The notes: generated from the sequence alone by a model not told the origin. A stretch of 64,000 nucleotides of DNA from CAZQFV01 sp964592645 (GCA_964592645.1 CAZQFV010000020.1:1-64000), one strand, 5' to 3'; shown: positions 16,405-24,753, counted from the first letter of the stretch. A program made the numbers and translations.

Positions 16405-16477
16405 GACACGGATTCGGCCACGGGAGACACGGAATCCGGTGGACCGTCCCCGCGCTTCCGTGGCCAGAATCCGTGTC
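16405..16477. repeat. Long inverted repeat between the two GDH genes
   Basis: The arms 16405-16423 and 16458-16477 are complementary over 19 positions with one extra base in the right arm, separated by 34 bases. Both arms contain the GACACGGATTC motif seen in the dispersed repeats of this window. It lies just upstream of the gdhA promoter. Confidence 0.6.
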
Positions 16478-16511
16478 AGAGTCCGGTCGGCGGCCGGCCT
16501 CGCGATGAGAG

Positions 16512-16544
16512 GACGCGCCGGTTTTGCTGAGAAACCGGCGCGTC
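16512..16544 (-). terminator. Stem-loop after the 438-aa glutamate dehydrogenase gene
   Basis: A perfect 13-bp stem, arms 16512-16524 and 16532-16544, has a seven-base loop. It sits seven bases after the stop codon of the minus-strand gene. No U-tract follows, so it may terminate with help or act as a 3' stabiliser. Confidence 0.6.
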
Positions 16545-16551
16545 GTCAATA

Positions 16552-17868
16552 CTATGGGAAGATGCCCCGCGCCCGTACGGCCTGGGCCACACGGTCCACG
16601 GCCAACAGGTAGGCGGCCAGGCGCATCGAGACGCCTTCCTCTTGGCTGCGCTCCCAGACCTCGGCAAAGCTGCGCACCATGATGCGCTGCAGGCGCTGGT
16701 TGACCTCGTTCTCGTCCCAGAAAAAGGCCTGCAGGTCCTGCACCCACTCCAGGTAGCTGACGATGACCCCGCCGGCGTTGGCCAGGATGTCGGGCACCAC
16801 GATGATCCCTCGGTCGTTCAAGATCTGGTCGGCCTCGCGGGTGGTGGGGCCGTTGGCCCCCTCGACGATCATGTGGGCCTGGATGTAGGGAGCGTTCTCG
16901 GCGGTGATCTGATGTTCCAGGGCGGCCGGGATGAGCACATCCGCGCGGCAGATCAAAAGGTCCTGGTTGCCGATCTTGTCCACGCCGGGGGCGGTATAGC
17001 CCTCCAACAGCCCCTTGGGATGGGCGGCGGTATGGCGGTTGACGCTGGCTATGTCCAGCCCGTGAGCGTTGTAATAGCCTCCTGTGATGTCGCTCACCGC
17101 CACGATCCGGCAACCCATCTCGTGCAGGATCGTGGCCGCGTACGAGCCAACGTTGCCGTATCCCTGGACGGCCACCGTCGTTTCGGACAGCGGTTTCTCC
17201 AGCCGCTTGAGCAGTTCGCCGGTGCACATGGCGACGCCGCGCCCCGTGGCTTCCCGGCGGCCCAAGGAGCCGCCCAGCGCCACCGGTTTGCCGGTAACGA
17301 TCTCGGTGACCGTCCGGCCCTCGATCATGCTCACCGTGTCCGACATCCAGGCCATCGTCTGGGCATTGGTGTTGACGTCCGGCGCCGGGATGTCCCGCTT
17401 GCCGCCCAGGATGGGCAGGATGGCCGCGGTAAAGCGGCGCGTCAGGCGGCAGACCTCGCCTTCCGACATGTTCAGCGGGTCGCACTGTACTCCACCCTTG
17501 GCGCCGCCGTAGGGAATGCCGACGGTGGCGCATTTCCAGGTCATCAGCGCCGCCAGGGCGCGGACCTCGTCCAGGTTCACGCTGGGGTGGTAGCGAATGC
17601 CCCCCTTGCACGGCCCGCGGGCGCTGGAGTGCTGCACGCGGTAGCCGGAAAAGACCTCAATCCGGCCATCGTCGCGCACTACCGGGATAGAGACGGCCAG
17701 TTCGCGCTCCGGCCGGCGCAGGATCTCGTAGGTGCCTGTATCCAGGCCCAGCCGCTCGGCCACGTCATCGAACTGCGCCAGTACCGTTTCCCAGAAGCTC
17801 AGGTGGGCGGGCCGGCCGACGACGAACTGGGTAGGCGTCTGGACGGCCCGGCTTTCTGTCTTTTCCAT
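16552..17868 (-). CDS. Glutamate dehydrogenase (second paralogue)
   Basis: This 438-aa protein is a paralogue of the enzyme encoded just downstream, with a longer N-terminus. Matching features are GGIRYHP, IPYGGAKGGV (catalytic lysine), PAPDVNTNAQTMAWMSDT, and the Rossmann motif VQGYGNVGS near residue 225. Conserved GANGPTT and DILANAGGVIVSYLEW follow. Substrate-pocket positions differ from the first copy, so a different cofactor preference or a branched-chain or aromatic amino acid as substrate is possible. ATG 17868 follows the site AAGGAG. Two tandem GDHs can form hetero-oligomers in some bacteria; whether they do here is unknown. Confidence 0.88.
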   Translation of the reverse strand: MEKTESRAVQTPTQFVVGRPAHLSFWETVLAQFDDVAERLGLDTGTYEILRRPERELAVSIPVVRDDGRIEVFSGYRVQHSSARGPCKGGIRYHPSVNLDEVRALAALMTWKCATVGIPYGGAKGGVQCDPLNMSEGEVCRLTRRFTAAILPILGGKRDIPAPDVNTNAQTMAWMSDTVSMIEGRTVTEIVTGKPVALGGSLGRREATGRGVAMCTGELLKRLEKPLSETTVAVQGYGNVGSYAATILHEMGCRIVAVSDITGGYYNAHGLDIASVNRHTAAHPKGLLEGYTAPGVDKIGNQDLLICRADVLIPAALEHQITAENAPYIQAHMIVEGANGPTTREADQILNDRGIIVVPDILANAGGVIVSYLEWVQDLQAFFWDENEVNQRLQRIMVRSFAEVWERSQEEGVSMRLAAYLLAVDRVAQAVRARGIFP

Positions 17869-18033
17869 GGCGTTCTCCTTTTACCGGAGGGCTATCCTGC
17901 TCGACGGTTGTCCCGGTTGCCGAGGACGAACCTCCGGTCGCTCAACCTGTTCGACCAGGGCGGGGGGGCCGCCTCCGGGCAGCCCCCGCCGGTTCACCTG
18001 CCGGCGCGGCGTACGCCGGCCGGCGCCACTGTT

Positions 18034-18576
18034 CTAGCGCCCCCACACCTGCATGGCGTGCGGCCGGATCGAGGCCAGGACGGCGCCGTAGCCGGTGCGG
18101 TTGGCTACCTCATCGTTGTCCACGATCTGCACGTCCAAGACGTACTGCCGTTCCCGCTGCTCCAGGAGGCTGCCCACCTGCTCGACCAGCGCCCGGTCCA
18201 GCGTCGTCGCCAGAGCGACCAGTGCGGCCGTCTTGCGCTCGACCCAGACGATCAGGTGCACCAGCGGATGCCGCGTCTCGCCGAAGCAGACATCCTCCGG
18301 GGTAGCCTCGTAGTCAAAGGCGTAGACGGCCTTGACATCGTGGTCCCAGGTCCCGAGGTACTCCCCGGTCGAGCGGGCCAGGCTGTAGTAGAAGTATCCG
18401 CTCGTCACAGCCTCGCCGGCCCGCAGCGCGCGCACGGCAGCCTCACGGTCGGCCAGGTGCGCCTTGGCCATGCAGAACTGCAGCGCCTGGTCCAGCATCG
18501 TCTGAGCGGCCAGACTCACGTCGCTCGATTCCACGAACTCGATCTGCTTGCTCTTTACCGAAGTCATCTCAGCCAT
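18034..18576 (-). CDS. Protein of unknown function (180 aa)
   Basis: This 180-residue soluble protein starts at ATG 18576 after a strong AAGGAGG site and an extended -10 promoter. It has an N-terminal amphipathic half (QTMLDQALQFCMAKAHL, then GYFYYSLARSTGEYLG) and a second half with alternating strands and a helix (HPLVHLIVWVERKTAALVALATTLDRALVEQVGSLLEQ), ending in RPHAMQVWGR. No signal peptide, membrane segment or metal motif is evident. It lies between the glutamate dehydrogenases and a two-component system, all on the minus strand. I do not recognise the family. The well-spaced translation signals indicate a real, expressed gene. Confidence 0.65.
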   Translation of the reverse strand: MAEMTSVKSKQIEFVESSDVSLAAQTMLDQALQFCMAKAHLADREAAVRALRAGEAVTSGYFYYSLARSTGEYLGTWDHDVKAVYAFDYEATPEDVCFGETRHPLVHLIVWVERKTAALVALATTLDRALVEQVGSLLEQRERQYVLDVQIVDNDEVANRTGYGAVLASIRPHAMQVWGR

Positions 18577-18619
18577 GGTTTTCCTCCTTCTATGTAATCT
18601 GCTCGTGCAGTACGGTTGC

Positions 18620-18628
18620 AGTATACCA
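18620..18628 (-). promoter_or_regulatory. Extended -10 promoter of the 180-aa gene
   Basis: On the minus strand TGG precedes TATACT (18625-18620). No -35 match is seen. The predicted start near 18613 leaves a 37-base leader before ATG 18576. Confidence 0.5.
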
Positions 18629-18670
18629 GATAGGCCATCGAAAACTCATAGAAAGGGCCCGCCCTTTTCT

Positions 18671-18722
18671 AAAAAAAGGCTAAAAAAAGCGGCAGCCCGG
18701 TGCGATCGCACCGGGCCGCCGC
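18671..18722 (-). terminator. Rho-independent terminator of the kinase/regulator operon
   Basis: A 15-bp stem (18689-18703 with 18708-18722, one mismatch, GATC loop) is followed on the minus strand by seven U residues and, after a short gap, by a second seven-U run (18671-18677). It lies 32 bases after the response regulator stop. Confidence 0.9.
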
Positions 18723-18754
18723 TCGGATCGACAACGGGCGGCCGAACAGCGCCC

Positions 18755-19465
18755 CTACCCCTCCCCCTGGAGGGACTCTGGACAGGCCAGCATGTACCCG
18801 ACCCCCGGACAGGTGGTGATGTACTGCGGATTCGCCGGGTCCTGCTCGATCTTGCGCCGTAGATACCAGATATAGGCCCGCAGGTAATCGATGTCGTCGC
18901 GGTACTCGGGCCCCCAGACACGGGTGAGCAGGTCCTGGTGCTGCACGACCCGGTTGACGTTCTGGGCCAGGTGGCGCAGCAGCTCGTACTCGGTGCGCGT
19001 CAGCGAGACCGGGCTGCCGTCCACCTCGACGGTGCGCCGGGCGAAGTCGATCTTGATCGGGCCGCAGGCTACCGTGGTGCTGACCACCTCTTCGGGCCGT
19101 TGACAGCGCCGCAACACGGCCTTGACACGGGCCAGGAGCTCCTTGGCGCTGAACGGCTTGGTCAGGTAGTCGTCGGCCCCGACATCGAAGCCCCGCAGCA
19201 TGTCGCTCTCCTGGGCCTTGGCCGTGAGCATGATCACGGGCACGGCGGAGAACTCGCGCAGGCGGCGGCAGACCTCGTAGCCGTCCATATCCCGGGCCAA
19301 CAGGATGTCCAGCAGCACCAACGCCGGCTGCTCCAGGACGACCATTTCCAGGGCCTCCTCGCCGTTGCTGGCCGAGATGACCTGGTAGCCCATCACCCGC
19401 AGGACCTCCGTCACCAGGCGGACAACGCGGGGCTCATCGTCTACGACCAAGACTTTGTCTGCCAT
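18755..19465 (-). CDS. OmpR/PhoB-type response regulator
   Basis: This 236-aa protein begins MADKVLVVDDEP with start ATG 19465 after GGAGAG; the frame is open further upstream but that part is not protein-like. The receiver domain covers residues about 3-118 with the acidic pair Asp9-Asp10, phosphoacceptor Asp53 (VLLDIL) and the Lys of YLTKPF. A winged-helix trans_reg_C domain follows at about 135-228 (LTRTEYELLRHLAQ, LRAYIWYLRRKIE). It is downstream of its kinase with an 10-base gap and closes the operon before a strong terminator. It should act as a DNA-binding transcription factor; targets are unknown. Confidence 0.9.
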   Translation of the reverse strand: MADKVLVVDDEPRVVRLVTEVLRVMGYQVISASNGEEALEMVVLEQPALVLLDILLARDMDGYEVCRRLREFSAVPVIMLTAKAQESDMLRGFDVGADDYLTKPFSAKELLARVKAVLRRCQRPEEVVSTTVACGPIKIDFARRTVEVDGSPVSLTRTEYELLRHLAQNVNRVVQHQDLLTRVWGPEYRDDIDYLRAYIWYLRRKIEQDPANPQYITTCPGVGYMLACPESLQGEG

Positions 19466-19475
19466 CTTTGCTCTC

Positions 19476-20831
19476 CTATTGCCCCGCCAGCTCCTGCCCC
19501 AGGTCTGTCCGCGGAAGCGTGAAGTAGAGGGTGGTGCCCTGCCCCACCTTGCTCTCGGCCCAGATGCGCCCGCCGTGGCTTTCGACAATCGTGCGCGCGA
19601 TGGGCAGCCCCAGCCCTGATCCGACGACATTGCGGATAAGCCCCGAACGGGCCCGGAAGAACTTTTCAAAGAGCCGGTTCAGGTCTTCCGGGGCGATGCC
19701 CACGCCCTGGTCGGCCACACTGATCAGCACTTCGGTGTCCCGGGCTTCGCCGCGGATGACGATGAGCCCTCCTTGGGGCGAATACTTCACCGAGTTGTCC
19801 AGCAGGTTGCGCAGGACCTGCATGACCCGCAAGGGGTCGGCTTCGATGATGGGAAAGCCCTCGGGAATATCGACGACGAAGCGGTGTTTGCGGCTGCGAT
19901 GGGCGAGGTCGTCGACGACCTCGCGGACCAGGCGCTGCAGGATCACCGGTTGAGGTTCCAGCCGCAGCAGGCCGGCCTCGATGACCGAGGATTCCAGCAG
20001 GTCGTGGATCAGGTCCTGCAGGATGTCGCACTCCTCGTCGATGATCTGCAAGAACTCGCGCTGGGCCTCCGGGCTGAAGCTGGCGCCTTCCATCAGCAGG
20101 GCGGTGGAGTAGCCCTTGATCGAGGTCAGCGGAGTGCGCATCTCGTGGGCCAGTGCCGACAGCAGTTCGGCTTTCAGACGGTTGGCCTCGTCGAACGCGC
20201 GCACGCTTTGGAGGTCTTCCTGGAGGCGGGCGCTGACGATTGCGATGGTCATCAGGTCGGCCACGGCCTGGAGGAAGGCCAGGTCGAAAGGCGTGAAATG
20301 CTCTGCCTGGCGCAGGTTCTGCAGGATCAGCGTGCCGATCTTGGTCTCGCCATGGGCGAGCGGCACGCAGATAGCGCTCTGTGGCTGCTGCAGTCCGGCG
20401 GTAGCGCGCTCGTAGAAGGCGCGGTTTTCGGGCGAGAGGTTGGTCATCGCGGCTGCGGTGGCCTCGGCGGAGGGATACAGCTTGGCCTGCCCCGACAGGA
20501 ACACTTCGCCGCTCATTCCCTCGCCGGGGGAGAGCCGCAGGCGCTGCATCATCTCCAGGTCCAGGCCATAGGCGCTTTTGACGAGCAGCAGGTCCTCGGC
20601 AGGGTCATAGAGCAGGATCGTGCCCGCGTCGGCCGCGGGGAGCGTCTCGATCAGGCCGGACAGGAAGGCCGGCAGCATCTGCTCCACTGTGCTCTCGCGG
20701 GCCAGGGCACTGGCGATCTGGAACAGCGTTCGCAGCCGTTGGGCGAGCTCTTCCGTAGAGCCCGCGATCTGTGGGGGATCTAGGGCGGATGCGGGTAGCG
20801 TCTCCGGCGCTGCGGCGGTCGTTTCTTTCAT
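19476..20831 (-). CDS. Soluble GAF-domain sensor histidine kinase
   Basis: This 451-aa kinase starts at ATG 20831, which has AGGAGG eight bases upstream. A GAF-like sensor domain covers residues about 35-200, with no membrane segment, so the signal is probably intracellular. HisKA follows with the phosphorylatable His229 in ALAHEMRTPLTSIKGY. HATPase_c is at about 335-445, with N box LRNLLDNSVKYS, G1 VADQGVGI and G2 GSGLGLPIAR. It shares an operon with the OmpR-type regulator directly downstream and is transcribed from a TTGCCA promoter. The ligand of the GAF domain cannot be predicted. Confidence 0.9.
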   Translation of the reverse strand: MKETTAAAPETLPASALDPPQIAGSTEELAQRLRTLFQIASALARESTVEQMLPAFLSGLIETLPAADAGTILLYDPAEDLLLVKSAYGLDLEMMQRLRLSPGEGMSGEVFLSGQAKLYPSAEATAAAMTNLSPENRAFYERATAGLQQPQSAICVPLAHGETKIGTLILQNLRQAEHFTPFDLAFLQAVADLMTIAIVSARLQEDLQSVRAFDEANRLKAELLSALAHEMRTPLTSIKGYSTALLMEGASFSPEAQREFLQIIDEECDILQDLIHDLLESSVIEAGLLRLEPQPVILQRLVREVVDDLAHRSRKHRFVVDIPEGFPIIEADPLRVMQVLRNLLDNSVKYSPQGGLIVIRGEARDTEVLISVADQGVGIAPEDLNRLFEKFFRARSGLIRNVVGSGLGLPIARTIVESHGGRIWAESKVGQGTTLYFTLPRTDLGQELAGQ

Positions 20832-20860
20832 CACTGCCTCCTTGTCCCACAGTAGCTTTG

Positions 20861-20889
20861 AGTATACCATAGGCAGCGCCGTTTGGCAA
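20861..20889 (-). promoter_or_regulatory. Promoter of the GAF kinase/response regulator operon
   Basis: TTGCCA (20889-20884) and TATACT (20866-20861) on the minus strand are spaced by 17 bases, with TGG extending the -10. Transcription should start near 20854. Confidence 0.8.
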
Positions 20890-21020
20890 AGCCGCGTTTC
20901 GCCTCCCGAAAATCTGTCGCCCCGACGGGCGATCGCCGCAAGCGGGCCGTCCGCCTGCCCCGGCCCACTCCCGCAGCCTCGGCCCGACGTCTGGAGGAGG
21001 CCACCGGCTTGGGCAAAGGA

Positions 21021-21054
21021 TTTCCCCCCTTCCCCGATCGGGGAAGGGGGGAAA
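21021..21054. repeat. Perfect 34-base palindrome after porB
   Basis: The two 17-base halves are fully complementary around a central GATC (21036-21039), with pyrimidine-rich and purine-rich halves (TTTCCCCCCTTCCCC). It lies 23 bases downstream of the porB stop and may act as a terminator hairpin, although no U-tract follows on the minus strand. Bases 20890-21020 show nothing else I can name. Confidence 0.7.
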
Positions 21055-21077
21055 AATGGGTTGGGCAGAGGTCGAAC

Positions 21078-22010
21078 TCAGGCCGTCTCCCCGGCCATCC
21101 TCAGCAGGCGGGCCCATTCCTGGTCCACCCGCGCCTGCGCCTCGTCGATGACGTGCTCAAAGGCCGGCGTAAAGAGGTGGCGGAAGCGGCCCTGGGACTG
21201 GAACCATTCGCGGACCGGCCTCTTCTCCTTGGGCTTGTAGTTCACCTTCCAGACGCCGTTCTCGATCTCGAAGAGCGGCCACATACAGGTGTCGCTGGCC
21301 AGGCGGGCGATCTCGATGCTCTGCGCGGCCTCGTGCCGCCAGCCGCGCGGACAGGGCGAGATGACGTTCAGGAAGGCCGGCCCGTCGGCGGCCACGGCCT
21401 TGCGCGCCTTTTCCATCAGGTCCTGCCAGCGCCAGGGGTTGGCCTGGGCGGCGTAGGGGATGCCGTGCGCGGCCATGATCTCGGTCAGCGGCTTGGCCCA
21501 CTGCACCTTGCCGGGGATGACCTCGCCGGCCGGCGACGTGGTGGTGTGCCCACCTAGCGGCGTAGCGCTGGAACGCTGGATGCCGGTGTTCATGTAGGCC
21601 TCGTTGTTCAGGCAGATGTAGACGATCTTGTGCCCGCGCTCAAAGGCCCCCGAGATCCACTGCAGGCCGATGTCGTAGGTGGCGCCGTCGCCGCCTACGG
21701 CCAGGAACTTGATGTTGCGATCGGCCAGGCGCCCCTTGCGCATCAGCGCCTTGTACATGGCCTCGATGCCCGCGGCGGTGGTGGCGGCGTTCTCAAAGGC
21801 GCTGTGGATCCAGGGGACCCGCCAGGCCGTGTTCGGGTACATCGAGGTGGCGATCTCCAGGCAGCCCGTGGCGTTGGCGATGACCACCGGCTCGTCGATG
21901 GCGTGCAGGATCTGGCGCATGATGATCGATTCGGCGCAGCCGGTGCACAGGCGATGGCCGGGGGCCAGCTTTTCCGGGCGGCCGGCGATGTCCTTCAATT
22001 TGATTGCCAT
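21078..22010 (-). CDS. porB: Pyruvate:ferredoxin oxidoreductase beta subunit
   Basis: This 310-aa subunit binds thiamine diphosphate and an Fe-S cluster. The N-terminus has CTGCAES (Cys22, Cys25), and the TPP motif runs from GGDGATYDIG to CLNNEAYMNTG. HEAAQSIEIARLA and the closing helix are typical of PorB. ATG 22010 has GAGGAGG upstream and lies 13 bases after the porA stop. The order gamma-delta-alpha-beta matches archaeal and thermophilic four-subunit pyruvate synthases. It would interconvert pyruvate and CoA with acetyl-CoA, CO2 and reduced ferredoxin; a 2-ketoisovalerate oxidoreductase is the alternative. Confidence 0.88.
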   Translation of the reverse strand: MAIKLKDIAGRPEKLAPGHRLCTGCAESIIMRQILHAIDEPVVIANATGCLEIATSMYPNTAWRVPWIHSAFENAATTAAGIEAMYKALMRKGRLADRNIKFLAVGGDGATYDIGLQWISGAFERGHKIVYICLNNEAYMNTGIQRSSATPLGGHTTTSPAGEVIPGKVQWAKPLTEIMAAHGIPYAAQANPWRWQDLMEKARKAVAADGPAFLNVISPCPRGWRHEAAQSIEIARLASDTCMWPLFEIENGVWKVNYKPKEKRPVREWFQSQGRFRHLFTPAFEHVIDEAQARVDQEWARLLRMAGETA

Positions 22011-22023
22011 GGGTTCCTCCTCA

Positions 22024-23223
22024 TCACTCGCGCAGGCCCAGGTAGCGGACCAGCGGGCCGCGGTTGCCCGTGCGGACGATCTCCTGCAGGTCGCGGACAA
22101 CGCTCTCGATGTGCGCCGGGACGATGTCGCGGCCGCCGAGTCCAAAGATGTAATCGACGAGCCGGGTCGAACTGTTCCCGTGGGCGGCAAAGGCCGCGGC
22201 CAGTTCCAGGTAGAGTGGGCCGGCCCCGCCCATCGCCCCGAAGGAGATGGAGCGGTCCAGCACGGCCACGGCCCGGCAGCTCCCCAGCGCCGCGAGCAGT
22301 TGCTCGTGCGGGAAGGGGCGGAAGACGCGCGGCTTCACCAGCCCCACCTTGATCCCCGCGGCGCGGGCCTGGCGGACCACGGTGCGGGCCGTGCCGGCCG
22401 TCGAAGAGAGGACGACGATCGCCATCTCGGCATCCTCCATGCCCACGGTGTCCAGGATGCCGTAGCGCCGGCCGGTCAGCTCGCCGTACTCGGCGCCGAC
22501 CGCCTCGATGATCGGCAGCGCCCGCCAGATGGCCTCGCTCTGCTGGCGTTTGTGTTCAAAGTAGTAATCGTAGAAATCCCAGGCCCCCATCGTCAGGGGA
22601 TGGTCGATATCCAGGATGGAGAAGGTCTGCTGGAAGGGGCCGACGAAACGCCGGACCTCCTCGTCGGGGAGGATCTCGACGCGCTCCACGCCGTGCCCGG
22701 TGATGAACCCGTCCTGCATGCTCATCACCGGCAGGCGCAGGTCCATGTGCTCGGCGATGCGGATCGCCTGGATGGTGTTGTCGTAGGCTTCTTGGGGGTT
22801 TTCGGCAAAGATGTGCACCCAACCGGCGTCGCGGGCGCCCATGGAGTCGGAATGGTCGCAGTGGATGTTCAGCGGGCCGGAGAGGGCGCGGTTGACGCAG
22901 GTCATCACGATGGGCAGGCGCAACGAAGCGGCGATGTAGAGCATCTCCCACATCAGGGCCAGGCCGTTGGCGGCGGTGGCCGTCATCACCCGCCCGCCGG
23001 CCGAGGCCGCGCCCACGCAGGCGCTCATCGCGGCGTGCTCGCTCTCCACGGCGACAAACTCGGTGCCGACCAGCCCGTCGGCCACGAAAGAAGAAAAGGT
23101 CTGCACCACCTCGGTCTGGGGGGTGATGGGATAAGCGGCGACGACATCGGGGTCAATCTGGCGCATGGCCTCGGCGACGGCCTTGGCCCCATCGCGCGCC
23201 TTGATCTGCGGCTTGATCATCAT
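22024..23223 (-). CDS. porA: Pyruvate:ferredoxin oxidoreductase alpha subunit
   Basis: This 399-aa subunit carries the pyrimidine-binding half of the thiamine diphosphate site. AAYPITPQTEVVQ near residue 30 is diagnostic, followed by VESEHAAMSACVGAASAGGR and TAANGLALMWEMLY. The C-terminal region contains the domain II/III elements (LDRSISFGAMGGAGPLY). The start MMIK at 23223 has GGAGGAAA upstream. It sits between porD and porB with gaps of 13-18 bases, so the four subunits are co-transcribed. Length agrees with archaeal-type PorA. Confidence 0.9.
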   Translation of the reverse strand: MMIKPQIKARDGAKAVAEAMRQIDPDVVAAYPITPQTEVVQTFSSFVADGLVGTEFVAVESEHAAMSACVGAASAGGRVMTATAANGLALMWEMLYIAASLRLPIVMTCVNRALSGPLNIHCDHSDSMGARDAGWVHIFAENPQEAYDNTIQAIRIAEHMDLRLPVMSMQDGFITGHGVERVEILPDEEVRRFVGPFQQTFSILDIDHPLTMGAWDFYDYYFEHKRQQSEAIWRALPIIEAVGAEYGELTGRRYGILDTVGMEDAEMAIVVLSSTAGTARTVVRQARAAGIKVGLVKPRVFRPFPHEQLLAALGSCRAVAVLDRSISFGAMGGAGPLYLELAAAFAAHGNSSTRLVDYIFGLGGRDIVPAHIESVVRDLQEIVRTGNRGPLVRYLGLRE

Positions 23224-23241
23224 TTTCCTCCTTCTGGGGCG

Positions 23242-23571
23242 TTAGGCATCCGTGCCGTGGACCATCTGGATGACTTTGCCCAGTTGGCCGGTGACCGTAT
23301 GCGGATTCTTGATGTTGACCGGGCAGACCTGGGCGCAGACACCGCAGCCCTTGCAGTGCTCGTAATCGAAACGGGCCCAGCGGCCCTCCTCGACGATGAT
23401 GGCGGCGTCGGGACAGTATACCCAGCAGATCATACAGTGGGTGCACTGCGCCATGTCATGCACCGGGTGCTCGGAGCGCCAGGTCCCGGTGTGGTACTCG
23501 GTGGAGCTGCCCGGTGTGGTGACGGTTCCCCCGGGGCAGACCTCTTTCCAGGTGAGCAGCTTGCTGGGCAT
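23242..23571 (-). CDS. porD: Pyruvate:ferredoxin oxidoreductase delta subunit (2x[4Fe-4S] ferredoxin)
   Basis: This 109-aa ferredoxin-like subunit has two CxxCxxCxxxCP motifs, CTHCMICWVYCP near residue 43 and CKGCGVCAQVCP near residue 73, each able to hold a [4Fe-4S] cluster. The N-terminus (SKLLTWKEVCPGGTV) is the short extension typical of the PorD/VorD delta subunit that docks on the alpha/gamma subunits. It transfers electrons from the TPP site to external ferredoxin. Gaps to porC and porA are 11 and 18 bases. Confidence 0.9.
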   Translation of the reverse strand: MPSKLLTWKEVCPGGTVTTPGSSTEYHTGTWRSEHPVHDMAQCTHCMICWVYCPDAAIIVEEGRWARFDYEHCKGCGVCAQVCPVNIKNPHTVTGQLGKVIQMVHGTDA

Positions 23572-23582
23572 TGCGATCTCCT

Positions 23583-24161
23583 TTATCCTTCGACGGCCTC
23601 GTCGTAGGCGCGTTTGAGGCCGTTCAGGTTGGCCTCGACAATATGGCGCTGCAGCTTGGCGCCCAAGTTCTCCTCGACCAGGTGCATCAGCGTCTCCAGC
23701 TTGACCAGTTTGACTGCGCGGAGGACCGCCCCCAGCATGATCGTGCTGGGGATGTCGCGGCGCAGCGTTTCCATACCGATGCGCGTGGCATCGACCGTCC
23801 AGACGTGGAGCGGCCGACCGGTTAGCCCGAGCTTGGCGCGCATCTCGGCCGGCGGGAGCGGGCTGTTCACCAGGATGGTGCCCTGGTCGGCCAAGCCGTC
23901 GGTCACGTCGACCACCCCGATCAGATTGGGGTTGACCACCACGACCACGTCGGGCGCGGTGATCTGGTTGTGGAAATCGATGGGCTGGGAGCTGATGCGG
24001 GTGTACGATTTCACCGGCGCTCCCATCCGTTCCGCGCCATAGTCGGGAAAGGCCTGGAAGTACTTGCCCTCCGCCATGGCCGACTCGGCCAATAGCTCCC
24101 CGGCTGTGACCACGCCCTGGCCGGCACGACCGTGCCAGCGGATCTCGATCGGTTTTTCCAT
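23583..24161 (-). CDS. porC: Pyruvate:ferredoxin oxidoreductase gamma subunit
   Basis: This 192-aa protein starts MEKPIEIRWHGRAGQGVVTA; ATG 24161 has AAGGAGG upstream, while the open frame before it is not protein-like. The GRAGQG loop, FPDYGAERMGAPVKSYTRI and VVVVNPNLI motifs define the gamma subunit (POR gamma domain), which contacts CoA in the assembled enzyme. It is the first gene of porCDAB. No clear promoter is visible in the 148 bases upstream, so read-through from the LysM gene is possible. Confidence 0.9.
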   Translation of the reverse strand: MEKPIEIRWHGRAGQGVVTAGELLAESAMAEGKYFQAFPDYGAERMGAPVKSYTRISSQPIDFHNQITAPDVVVVVNPNLIGVVDVTDGLADQGTILVNSPLPPAEMRAKLGLTGRPLHVWTVDATRIGMETLRRDIPSTIMLGAVLRAVKLVKLETLMHLVEENLGAKLQRHIVEANLNGLKRAYDEAVEG

Positions 24162-24309
24162 AACGTCGCCTCCTTGCGTCGCTGTTTGGGCCCCTCGCCC
24201 GTGGAGGAGCCCGTTCGCACTACAGGCCAACCTTTTTGGGCCGGCGCCGCCGCTTTCTGACACGCCGATCCCCCGGCCGGCGTGAGTTCCCCAAGGCCGG
24301 GCCGTTTCG

Positions 24310-24672
24310 TCAGGGGGTGGGGGGCACGGTCTCGCGGGGCGCTACCGGGATCCACAGTTCTTGGCCGATCCGCAAGCTGTTGGGATCGGTCAGTTTGTTG
24401 ATGCGAATCAGCTCATCCATATCGACTTTGTAGCGCAGGGAGATGTCGTAGAGGGTATCTCCTTCCTGCACGATGTACTTCAACATCTCCGGGGCCGCCG
24501 TGCGCGGGACCTCGCTCACGGGAGCCATCGGTGTTGGCATGAGGAAACGGGCCCCGGGCGTGGGGGTGGGCTCGGGGGTAGCGGCGATCCCACCGCCGCA
24601 GCCGCCGAGGGCTGCCAGCACCACCGCCAACAGCAGGGCCCTGCCGGACCATCGAAGCGATCGGCCGACCAC
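24310..24672 (-). CDS. LysM-domain lipoprotein
   Basis: This 120-aa protein starts at GTG 24672, chosen for its AGGAGGT site three to four bases upstream; an in-frame ATG further upstream has no such site. A lipoprotein signal peptide ends in LGGC (Cys25), followed by a short Pro/Thr linker and a single LysM domain at about residues 64-108 (YIVQEGDTLYDISLRYKV, then INKLTDPNSLRIGQELWIP). LysM binds peptidoglycan or related N-acetylglucosamine polymers, so this is probably a cell-envelope tether. Its promoter and a palindrome over the transcription start are visible. It may be co-transcribed with porCDAB. Confidence 0.85.
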   Translation of the reverse strand: MVGRSLRWSGRALLLAVVLAALGGCGGGIAATPEPTPTPGARFLMPTPMAPVSEVPRTAAPEMLKYIVQEGDTLYDISLRYKVDMDELIRINKLTDPNSLRIGQELWIPVAPRETVPPTP

Positions 24673-24721
24673 GATACCTCCTGGGGCCCGAGGGACGGCC
24701 CCGTCAGCGCGCCTCGCCATG

Positions 24722-24749
24722 CCTGGCCGCACCCCTTGGTGCGGCCAGG
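24722..24749 (-). promoter_or_regulatory. Perfect palindrome at the LysM transcription start
   Basis: Arms 24722-24733 and 24738-24749 form a 12-bp stem with a CCTT/AAGG loop. The position directly follows the -10 box (24759-24754), so the predicted transcript begins within it. It could be a repressor operator or a 5'-terminal RNA hairpin that protects the mRNA. Confidence 0.55.
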
Positions 24750-24753
24750 GAGC

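Noticed and set aside
17958..18033. GC-rich hairpins between the 180-aa gene and the second GDH gene as a terminator or riboswitch
   Set aside because: Several imperfect stems can be drawn in this GC-rich stretch, but none has a U-tract or conserved motif.
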